Shown here: one piece after another, positions 1 to 5,681 of the stretch
How the letters are laid out: the number at the start of each line of letters is the position of its first letter
How positions within the stretch are numbered: position 1 is the first letter of the stretch
Assembly: GCA_016926135.1 (NCBI GenBank)
Contig: JAFGPH010000301.1
Coordinates: 1-6,120 of the forward strand
Length of the DNA stretch: 6,120 nucleotides
From: Deltaproteobacteria bacterium
GTDB taxonomy: Bacteria; Desulfobacterota; DSM-4660; Desulfatiglandales; HGW-15
Direction: 5' to 3'
Translations under genes and position numbers: made by a program
Notes under the pieces: generated by a model
Seen by the model: the letters and a program-made list of their open reading frames with translations, nothing else
Databases searched by the model: none
What the model was told of the DNA's origin: nothing

Positions 1-1137
1 GCCAAGACGGGTCTCGACAAGAGGATCGGATTGATCCTCCTGAGTCGCATCAAGAGCGCGAAGGCGTTTGCCTTTGTCTTTTTGCCCATGCTGGGGATGT
101 CGGCGAGCTTCCTCTCCGAGCACGCCCTGGTTGCCCTTCTGATCCCTGTGCTGATGGGGGTCTACAAGGTGACCTGCAAAATGTACGGGATCGAAAAGGA
201 CCGGGCACTGGCGGTCTTCCTGCTCCTGGGGATTTGCTTTGCCGCCAACCACGGCGGGCCCGGTTCCCCGGCCGCCGGGGGCCGAAACGCCATCATGGTG
301 GGTTATCTGATGGGGTACGGTAAGCCCATCTCCTTCCTGGAGTGGATGAAATACGGTTTTCTCTTTGTTCCCCTGATGGCCACCGTAATCGGCGCTTACA
401 TGTATATCCGCTGCAAACCCCGCTTCCAGGTGAAGGCGATGAACCCGAGCGAGGTGGTGAAGGCCGAGGTGGCGCGAATGCCCAAGTTTGGAGGAAAGGA
501 AGCGATCATGGCCGTGATCCTTGTCGTCCTGGTGGCCGCCTGGATCCTCCTGGGCGAAGAGGCCGGTCTGGGGGGGCCTACCCTCTATGCCGTCATGGCC
601 ATGTTTGTGGCCCGAATCATCACCTGGGACGACGTGCAGGAGGGCGTGGCCTTTGACGTGGTGGGCCTCTACGCGGCCGCATGTGCCATGGGCGTGGCCC
701 TCAAGTTCTCGGGAGGGGCCCTCTGGCTGGCCCAGGTCTTTGTGGGTGCCCTGCCGGATTTTCTGGCCAAGGGAGACAATCTGGCCATAGGCGTGAGCCT
801 GCTGACAGGAGTCATGACCAACTTCATGAGCGACGGGGCCACGGTGGCCTCTCTGGGTCCCATCTTCCTTCCCATGGCGGATCTCGCGAACGTGCACGCC
901 TGGAAGATCGGGCTGGCCTGTGCCTTTTCGTCCTCCTTTGCCAACTTCCTGGTCGTGGGCACCCCCAATAATGCCATTGCCTACGGCATGGGAAGGGACC
1001 CCGAGACGGGGGAGAAGCTGCTGGATGTGATGGATTTCATGAAATACGGTCTCCCTGTGACCATCCTGGCCTGGCTGGTGCTCTGGTTTTGGACCATTTT
1101 CGGCTACTGGCGCTTCCTGTCCTGGCCGGCGGTTTGA
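1..1137 (+). CDS. DASS/SLC13-family anion (dicarboxylate/sulfate-type) transporter, 5' end missing
   Basis: An inner-membrane secondary transporter, probably a cation-coupled symporter of dicarboxylates, sulfate or another small anion. The frame is open from base 1, so the true start lies upstream. The 378 codons visible are the C-terminal majority of a family usually about 450-550 residues long. The product is strongly hydrophobic, with many membrane segments. Both halves of the DASS inverted repeat can be recognised. The first has SEHALVALLIPV (115-150) followed by a Gly/Pro/Asn loop ending GGRNAIMVGY (277-306). The second has MTNFMSDGATVASLGPI (814-864) followed by VGTPNNAIAYG (955-987). 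FLEWMKYG (334-357) and a C-terminal MKYGLPV are also typical. The usual SNT triplets at the Na+/substrate sites read SEH and SDG here, so ion coupling and substrate may differ from characterised members. The stop is TGA, 70 bases before the kinase gene. Substrate is not predictable; the family call is fairly secure. Confidence 0.85.
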   Translation, partial: AKTGLDKRIGLILLSRIKSAKAFAFVFLPMLGMSASFLSEHALVALLIPVLMGVYKVTCKMYGIEKDRALAVFLLLGICFAANHGGPGSPAAGGRNAIMVGYLMGYGKPISFLEWMKYGFLFVPLMATVIGAYMYIRCKPRFQVKAMNPSEVVKAEVARMPKFGGKEAIMAVILVVLVAAWILLGEEAGLGGPTLYAVMAMFVARIITWDDVQEGVAFDVVGLYAAACAMGVALKFSGGALWLAQVFVGALPDFLAKGDNLAIGVSLLTGVMTNFMSDGATVASLGPIFLPMADLANVHAWKIGLACAFSSSFANFLVVGTPNNAIAYGMGRDPETGEKLLDVMDFMKYGLPVTILAWLVLWFWTIFGYWRFLSWPAV

Positions 1138-1147
1138 TCAGCCTGAA

Positions 1148-1180
1148 GTCTCTCGCAAAGCGCTCAGAGACACGGAGTGA
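1148..1180. repeat. Imperfect hairpin resembling a dispersed intergenic repeat
   Basis: In the 70-base gap between the transporter and HK1, GTCTCT (1148-1153) pairs exactly with AGAGAC (1166-1171). Inside, CGC (1154-1156) can pair with GCG (1160-1162) over an AAA loop, leaving CTC unpaired. No T-run follows, so it is not a standard intrinsic terminator. The wording (TCTCGCAAAG, then CAGAGACACGGAG) resembles, from memory, a short repeat seen scattered between genes in many Desulfobacterota and other environmental genomes. It may instead be a chance stem or an mRNA-processing structure. Only this copy was noticed in the window. Confidence 0.4.
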
Positions 1181-1187
1181 AATGGAA

Positions 1188-1196
1188 AAGGGGAAG
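1188..1196 (+). promoter_or_regulatory. Probable ribosome binding site of HK1
   Basis: AAGGGGAAG is a purine-rich, imperfect Shine-Dalgarno-like stretch 11 bases before ATG 1208. It supports that start. The GTG at 1177 and ATG at 1182 just upstream are in other frames. Confidence 0.45.
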
Positions 1197-1207
1197 CACC
1201 TGCCGCT

Positions 1208-2869
1208 ATGAAGACCGCCATCTTTCTGAGCCTTCAGAGAAAAATCATTGCCGTCACCCTGGTGGTTTCTCTTACCCCTCTCCTTCTGCTGGGCGTGACG
1301 ATCTACTACCAGTTCGCCCAGATGTACCGGTCCAAGATCCAGGAACAGATCCTGTATCGATCCAGGGCCCAGGCCGAGGCCGTGGATCTTTTTCTGAAGG
1401 AGAGAACCGCCATCCTGGCGGGTATGGCCGACACCCACACCTTCAACGACATGATCGAAGAGAGGTATCTCTCCGAGATCTTTGCGGTGATGAATGTGCG
1501 GGCCGGCGCCTTTGTGGACCTGGGGGTCATCAGCAACGCCGGCCAGCATGTGGCCTACGTGGGACCCTACGAACTCAAGGGCCTGAACTACTACCAGCAG
1601 GAATGGTTCGGCGAGGTGATGAGCAAGGGGGTCTACATCAGTGACGTCTACCTGGGTTACCGCCAACTGCCCCATTTCATCATCGCCGTTCGGCGCCAGG
1701 AGGGGCAGAACACCTGGATCCTGAGGGCTACCATTGATCCGGCCGTCTTCGGGGCCATTGTGCGTGCGGCCCAGGTGGGAAGGACGGGGGATGCCTTTAT
1801 TGTGAACGACCAGGGGGTGTACCAGACCCGGCCCCGTTTCGGCGGCCAGATCCTCACTCCGTCCGGCCTGGACACGAGGATGTTCGGCGGGAGAACGACC
1901 CTTCTGGAACTGGAGGACAGAGAGGGGGGGAAGGTCTTCTACGCGGGAAGCTGGCTGAAGGACCACAAGTGGCTCCTCCTTATCAGGCAGGAGGCGCGAG
2001 AGGAGATGGCCGGGCTTTTTGCGACCCGGTATGTGCAGGTCGGCATCATTCTTTCCGGCATCCTGGCGATCGTCTTGGCCACGGTCTTCACGACCCATCT
2101 CACGGTGGGCCGCCTCAGGGAGGCGGACGAGCAGATGAACGGCCTGAACGCCCAACTGGTGCAATCCGACAAGCTGGCGGCCCTGGGTAAGATGGCGGCC
2201 GGCGTGGCCCACGAGATCAACAACCCCCTGGCGGTGATCCTCCAGAAGACGGGATGGATGGAGGACCTGCTCGGCATGGAGGAGTTCAAGGAGAGCGAGA
2301 ACCTCGATGAGTTCAAGAAATCCATCCGAAAGATCGAGGAACACGTGGAGCGTGCCAGGAAAGTGGTGCACAGCATGCTCGGGTATGCCCGCAGGATGGA
2401 GCCTCGCCTGGAGGATGTAGACGTGAATGACACGGTGAAACAGACCGTGGCCCTGCTGGAGAACTACGCCAGGATCAACAACATCATGTTCCAGACCGAC
2501 CTGGCAGGCGATCTGCCTATCATCGCGAGCGATCAGGCCCAGCTCCAGCAGGTCTTTCTGAACCTCATCTCCAATGCCATTGATGCCATCGGGAAGGACG
2601 GGACCGTCCGGATCAGCAGCATCCACTCGGGGGGCGAGATCCACGTGAGTGTCGGGGACAACGGCCCTGGCATCCCGGAAGAGATGCAGAAGAAGGTTTT
2701 CGACCCCTTCTTCACCACCAAGCGGAGCGCGAAGGGGACGGGCCTCGGCCTTTGGATCAGTCACAGCATCATCGAGAAGATGGGCGGGACCGTGACCCTG
2801 GACAGTAATGTGGGCGAGGGAAGCACGTTTACCGTAAGGATCCCGGTGGTTCTGCCCGAGAAAAAATAG
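1208..2869 (+). CDS. Membrane-bound Cache-type sensor histidine kinase (HK1)
   Basis: A two-component sensor kinase of 553 residues that detects an extracytoplasmic signal and phosphorylates a response regulator, most likely RR1 just downstream. Order: short basic N-terminus; TM1 about 12-34; periplasmic double-Cache-like sensor about 40-272, with [22 protein letters not shown] and [10 protein letters not shown] motifs; TM2 about 275-297; short helical linker; HisKA with [10 protein letters not shown] (phospho-acceptor H335); HATPase with N-box NLISNAIDA (N456), G1 DNGPGIP (D484), F-box FFTTK (501-505), G2 GTGLGL (510-515) and GEGSTF near 536-541. All catalytic boxes look intact. HExxN after the histidine also suggests phosphatase activity toward the regulator. 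Only about 38 residues separate TM2 from H335, too short for a full HAMP domain. The stop (TAG) is 22 bases before RR1. The ligand is unknown; small organic acids are a fair guess from the transporter upstream. Confidence 0.93.
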   Translation: MKTAIFLSLQRKIIAVTLVVSLTPLLLLGVTIYYQFAQMYRSKIQEQILYRSRAQAEAVDLFLKERTAILAGMADTHTFNDMIEERYLSEIFAVMNVRAGAFVDLGVISNAGQHVAYVGPYELKGLNYYQQEWFGEVMSKGVYISDVYLGYRQLPHFIIAVRRQEGQNTWILRATIDPAVFGAIVRAAQVGRTGDAFIVNDQGVYQTRPRFGGQILTPSGLDTRMFGGRTTLLELEDREGGKVFYAGSWLKDHKWLLLIRQEAREEMAGLFATRYVQVGIILSGILAIVLATVFTTHLTVGRLREADEQMNGLNAQLVQSDKLAALGKMAAGVAHEINNPLAVILQKTGWMEDLLGMEEFKESENLDEFKKSIRKIEEHVERARKVVHSMLGYARRMEPRLEDVDVNDTVKQTVALLENYARINNIMFQTDLAGDLPIIASDQAQLQQVFLNLISNAIDAIGKDGTVRISSIHSGGEIHVSVGDNGPGIPEEMQKKVFDPFFTTKRSAKGTGLGLWISHSIIEKMGGTVTLDSNVGEGSTFTVRIPVVLPEKK

Positions 2870-2879
2870 GTCTGTCGAG

Positions 2880-2887
2880 AAGGAGGT
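2880..2887 (+). promoter_or_regulatory. Strong ribosome binding site of RR1
   Basis: AAGGAGGT is a near-perfect Shine-Dalgarno sequence four bases before GTG 2892. It fixes this GTG as the start, since no in-frame ATG lies near the receiver's first strand. Confidence 0.75.
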
Positions 2888-2891
2888 CTCC

Positions 2892-3347
2892 GTGGACAGG
2901 TTCAGGGTGCTGGTGGTGGATGACGAGAAGGATTTCCTGGAAACCCTGGTGAACCGCTTTCAGAAAAGGGAGATCGACGCCACGGGTGTGACGAGCGGGG
3001 AGGAAGCCATAGACCTCATGAGGAAGAGGCTTTTTGACGTGGTCATCCTGGATATCAAGATGCCGGGCGGGATGGACGGGATCCAGGCGCTACGGGAGAT
3101 GAAACAGATCCAGCCCCTCGCCGAGGTCATCCTGCTCACCGGGCACGCAACGGTGGAATCCAGCATCCAGGGCATGAAGCTGGGGGCCTTCGACTTTCTG
3201 ATCAAGCCCGTCCACATGGAAGACATCCTCGTCAAACTGGCTCAGGCCTTTGAGAAGAAGGATGCCCATGAACAGAAGATCCGCTCGGCCAGGATCAAGG
3301 AGTTGATGCGCTTCCCGGGAAGGGTGTTTTCGCAGGAAGAGCCGTGA
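2892..3347 (+). CDS. Single-domain (CheY-like) response regulator RR1
   Basis: A 151-residue cytoplasmic receiver protein, probably phosphorylated by HK1. The receiver fills about residues 4-122: acid pair D10/D11 in VVDDE, phospho-acceptor D54 in VILDIKMPG, switch T83 in LLTGHATVES, and K105 in LIKP. These are the five hallmark residues, so it should be active. The rest is a basic, helical tail of about 30 residues ending in FPGRVFSQEEP; it has no DNA-binding, GGDEF, HD or ATPase output. Its output must therefore be protein-protein interaction or phosphotransfer. One oddity is an extra glycine in the loop after D54 (MPGGMDG, where MPGMDG is usual, as in RR2 and RR3). The start is GTG with a very good RBS. 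HK1 ends 22 bases before it and HK2 begins within about 30 bases after it, so co-transcription with both is likely. Confidence 0.92.
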   Translation: MDRFRVLVVDDEKDFLETLVNRFQKREIDATGVTSGEEAIDLMRKRLFDVVILDIKMPGGMDGIQALREMKQIQPLAEVILLTGHATVESSIQGMKLGAFDFLIKPVHMEDILVKLAQAFEKKDAHEQKIRSARIKELMRFPGRVFSQEEP

Positions 3348-3375
3348 TTTTTGTTGGTATGATGCTGTGGCGGTC

Positions 3376-5067
3376 ATGAACCAGAGCCCATATGTCAAAA
3401 TGAAGAGGATCCTGTTCCTCATCATGATCCTCGTGCCTGCCGTTCCCTTCTTCCTCACCCTCGGAATCGGTTACTACTCCTTCACCAACTCCATTGAGAT
3501 AAGCACCATCGCCACCATGAACCGTATCGTGGGCGACCACCGTCAGATGATCGATTCCTTCCTGAACGAGCGAAAGGTGGACCTGGAGTTTGTGCTCCAT
3601 TCCTTCACCTTCGAAGAGCTTACAACCGAACAGAAGCTCTACGAGATCTTCTCCCAGTTGCAGAAGCAGTCCAATGCCTTCGTCGATCTGGGTGTTTTCA
3701 ACGAGGAGGGGATCCACCTGGTTTACTACGGCCCCTACAGGCTCACCGGCAGGGACTATGGCAAGGAGGACTGGTTCCTTCAGGTAATGAGAGACGGGGC
3801 CTACATCAGCGACGTCTTCCTGGGGTTCCGCCGGGTCCCCCACTTCGTCATCGCCCTCAGGAGGACCCATGCAGGAAAGACCTGGGTTGTGCGGGCCACC
3901 ATTGACACATACATCTTCAATGATATCGTGAAAAGGGTTCGTATCGGCAGGACGGGAGAGGCTTACATCGTCAATGCCGAAGGGTTGTTTCAGACGGAAC
4001 GACGCTCCGGCGGCAATCTTATGACCAGGGAGCCGGACGGTATCGTGCATGTGTCCTCCGAAGCGGGTATCCAGATCGCCATCAAGAGGGATGCCGCGGG
4101 GGAGGCGTATCTCTATGCCACGACCTGGCTCACGAACAAGAAATGGCTCCTCGTTGTCAGACAGCAAAAGGAGGATGCCTTCAAGGCCCTCCGTTCGGCC
4201 TCCTATGCGATCCTGCTCATCGTGGTGATCGGCGGCGCCGTGATCGTGGGGGTGGCCTTCACCCTCACCGACTGGGTGGTGAGGCGGATGGAGCAGATGG
4301 ACAAGGAGAGGGAGCAGTTGAGCGGTCAGCTTATCCGGGCCACCCGTCTGGCGGAACTGGGCGAGATGTCCGCCGGATTCGCCCATGAGATCAACAACCC
4401 CCTGCAGATCATGAAATCCGAACAAACGCTCATTGAGACCATCTTTTCGGATATGAAGGAGAGGGGGGAGTTGAAGGATTCGGAGGATCTGAAGGATGTG
4501 GAAGACTCCATGAGCCAGATCAAGCTTCAGATCGACCGGTGCGCCAAGATCACCCAGGCCATTCTGAAGTTCGGAAGACAGAGTGAGGCAGCACCCAGGG
4601 ATATTGACCTGGCTGCTTTCGTCCCCGAGGTGGTAGGCATGATTGAGAAGAAGGCGAGTGTCCATGGAATCAGGGTGGTGCAGGAGATCTTTCCCGATAC
4701 GCCGCCCGTCCATGGAGATCCTTCCCAGTTGCAGCAGGTGTTCGTGAACCTCATGAACAATGCCATGGATGCCATCTTGGAAAGGCACGGATCCGAGGGA
4801 GGAGAAATGAAGATCCAGGCAAGGCTCGCGGACAATGCCCGGGTCCGGATCAGCGTTTCGGACAACGGAAACGGCATCAGCCCGGAAAACCTCAGGAGGG
4901 TCTTTTCCCCTTTTTTCACCACAAAACCCGTGGGCAAGGGGACCGGGCTGGGCCTTTCGGTCTGTTACGGGATCATCGACGGCATGGGCGGCACCATGGA
5001 GGTGAGCAGCGAAAAGGGTATGGGAACTACCTTCACCATTCACCTGCCCGCGGCCGGGGCGGCGTAA
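3376..5067 (+). CDS. Membrane-bound Cache-type sensor histidine kinase (HK2), paralogue of HK1
   Basis: A second sensor kinase with the same plan as HK1, probably partnering RR2. Numbering from ATG 3376 (563 residues): TM1 about 11-34; periplasmic double-Cache-like sensor about 38-270; TM2 about 277-297; short charged helix; His[12 protein letters not shown] (H337); N-box NLMNNAMDA (N462); G1 DNGNGI (D496); F-box FFTTK (513-517); G2 GKGTGLGL (520-527); GMGTTF near 548-553. Everything needed for catalysis is present. Its sensor shares many blocks with HK1 (AFVDLGV, GPY, ISDV, PHF, RATID, GRTG, IVN), so both probably bind related ligands. The start is uncertain: GTG 3367, ATG 3376 and ATG 3400 are all in frame and none has a good Shine-Dalgarno. 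Translation may depend on coupling to RR1, which stops 28 bases before ATG 3376. TAA ends the gene 69 bases before RR2. Confidence 0.92.
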   Translation: MNQSPYVKMKRILFLIMILVPAVPFFLTLGIGYYSFTNSIEISTIATMNRIVGDHRQMIDSFLNERKVDLEFVLHSFTFEELTTEQKLYEIFSQLQKQSNAFVDLGVFNEEGIHLVYYGPYRLTGRDYGKEDWFLQVMRDGAYISDVFLGFRRVPHFVIALRRTHAGKTWVVRATIDTYIFNDIVKRVRIGRTGEAYIVNAEGLFQTERRSGGNLMTREPDGIVHVSSEAGIQIAIKRDAAGEAYLYATTWLTNKKWLLVVRQQKEDAFKALRSASYAILLIVVIGGAVIVGVAFTLTDWVVRRMEQMDKEREQLSGQLIRATRLAELGEMSAGFAHEINNPLQIMKSEQTLIETIFSDMKERGELKDSEDLKDVEDSMSQIKLQIDRCAKITQAILKFGRQSEAAPRDIDLAAFVPEVVGMIEKKASVHGIRVVQEIFPDTPPVHGDPSQLQQVFVNLMNNAMDAILERHGSEGGEMKIQARLADNARVRISVSDNGNGISPENLRRVFSPFFTTKPVGKGTGLGLSVCYGIIDGMGGTMEVSSEKGMGTTFTIHLPAAGAA

Positions 5068-5075
5068 GATGAACA

Positions 5076-5089
5076 CCGAAGGAATTCGG
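5076..5089 (+). other. Small RNA hairpin with a GNRA-type loop in the HK2-RR2 gap
   Basis: CCGAA (5076-5080) and TTCGG (5085-5089) form a perfect 5-bp stem around GGAA, which fits the GNRA tetraloop pattern. It lies just after the HK2 stop in the 69-base gap before RR2. No T-run follows, so it is not an intrinsic terminator. It could tune mRNA stability or be chance. Nothing else was recognised in this gap; the RR2 start is preceded only by a G-run (5124-5129), a poor ribosome binding site. Confidence 0.3.
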
Positions 5090-5136
5090 AGCGACTCTGT
5101 GGTGAACAACTTCTTGCAAGCACGGGGGGCGTACAC

Positions 5137-5586
5137 ATGGAGAAGATGAGATTGATGCTGGTGGACGATGAGGAGCGGTTTCTCGAAACCACCAAGAAAC
5201 TCCTCACGAGAAAGGGCTACGATGCGCTGACGGCGACAAGCGGATCGGAGGCCATCGAGAAACTCATGACGGAGAACGTCCATGTGGTCATCCTGGATGT
5301 AAAGATGCCGGGAATGGATGGGGTTGAGACGCTGAAGGCGATCAAGGGCCGGTATCCCCTGGTGGAGGTCATCATGTTGACCGGACATGCCACGGTGGAG
5401 TCCGCTGTGGACGGACTCAAGTCCGGGGCTACCGATTACCTCATGAAGCCTGCGGACCTGGACGAACTGGTCAAGAAGGCGGAAGAGGCCTTTGAGAAGA
5501 GGCAGAGACTGGAGGAGAAGATCCGGGTGGCCCAGGCTCGCTCCGTGAGAAGGTCCCCCAGGGAGATCCTGAGGGATACGGAGTAG
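5137..5586 (+). CDS. Single-domain (CheY-like) response regulator RR2
   Basis: A 149-residue cytoplasmic receiver, probable partner of HK2. Hallmark residues are all present: D10/D11 in LVDDEE, phospho-acceptor D54 in VILDVKMPGMDG, T82 in MLTGHATVES, and K104 in LMKP. After about residue 120 comes a charged, basic helical tail (EEKIR, then RRSPREILRDTE) with no output domain. The tail resembles that of RR1 in length and style, which supports duplication of an HK-RR pair. The receiver is of the sort found in NtrC-like regulators, but the ATPase and DNA-binding parts are missing by design: the gene ends cleanly in TAG. ATG 5137 fits the receiver's first strand. ATG 5146 is an in-frame alternative three codons later; neither has a clear Shine-Dalgarno. 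RR2 may act by contact, as a phosphate sink, or in a relay. Confidence 0.92.
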   Translation: MEKMRLMLVDDEERFLETTKKLLTRKGYDALTATSGSEAIEKLMTENVHVVILDVKMPGMDGVETLKAIKGRYPLVEVIMLTGHATVESAVDGLKSGATDYLMKPADLDELVKKAEEAFEKRQRLEEKIRVAQARSVRRSPREILRDTE

Positions 5587-5589
5587 GGC

Positions 5590-5606
5590 TTTGAACCCTA
5601 TTCAAA
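5590..5606. promoter_or_regulatory. 17-base inverted repeat upstream of RR3
   Basis: TTTGAA (5590-5595) and TTCAAA (5601-5606) are perfect inverted arms around CCCTA. An overlapping alternative pairs TAGGG (5584-5588, including the RR2 stop) with CCCTA (5596-5600). It could be an operator for a dimeric regulator or one arm of alternative RNA folds. No convincing -35/-10 pair was found next to it. Confidence 0.35.
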
Positions 5607-5638
5607 CCGCGGCGCCCTCGCTGTAATCGTGGCCGCGG
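5607..5638 (+). other. GC-rich hairpin upstream of RR3
   Basis: CCGCGGC (5607-5613) pairs perfectly with GCCGCGG (5632-5638), a 7-bp all-GC stem with an 18-base loop. It starts immediately after the preceding dyad. No T-run follows, so it does not look like an intrinsic terminator. It may stabilise or separate the RR3 message from the upstream genes. Confidence 0.4.
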
Positions 5639-5665
5639 ATCTGCATCGAGAGTCTAAACCGTTGC

Positions 5666-5678
5666 AGGAGGGGGGAGG
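5666..5678 (+). promoter_or_regulatory. Ribosome binding site of RR3
   Basis: The purine tract holds two possible Shine-Dalgarno cores: AGGAGG (5666-5671), 10 bases before ATG 5682, and GGAGG (5674-5678), only 3 bases before it. This is the strongest initiation signal in the second half of the window, so RR3 may be translated more strongly than HK2 or RR2. Confidence 0.65.
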
Positions 5679-5681
5679 AAC

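Noticed and set aside
1177..1644. + strand open frame of 155 codons overlapping the start of HK1
   Set aside because: It is a frame-shifted shadow of HK1 with Arg/Gly/Pro-rich, domain-free content, and the HK1 frame has an uninterrupted TM and Cache region.
1037..2764. Long antisense open frame (575 codons) opposite HK1
   Set aside because: It is codon-aligned with HK1, where an antisense stop would need TTA, CTA or TCA in the sense gene. Those codons are avoided here, which explains the long open frame. The translation has no domain-like pattern and the sense strand is clearly a kinase.
3345..3360. T-rich stretch after the RR1 stop as a terminator
   Set aside because: The short T-run has no GC-rich stem before it, and HK2 starts within a few bases, so termination there is unlikely.
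5068..5136. Sigma-54 type promoter before RR2 (a GG and a TTGC are both present)
   Set aside because: The GG-to-GC spacing is three bases too long for the -24/-12 pattern and the flanking bases do not match. No convincing sigma-54 or sigma-70 site was found in any gap.
5069..5149. 26-codon open frame between HK2 and RR2, starting ATG 5069 and overlapping the RR2 start
   Set aside because: No ribosome binding site, no recognisable content, and the length is expected by chance. A leader-peptide coupling role for RR2 cannot be excluded but is unsupported.
3295..5388. Very long antisense open frame (697 codons) opposite HK2 and part of RR2
   Set aside because: Same cause: it is codon-aligned with HK2 and RR2, which hardly use TTA, CTA or TCA. 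The product is His/Gly/Asp-rich low-sense text with no membrane or domain pattern.
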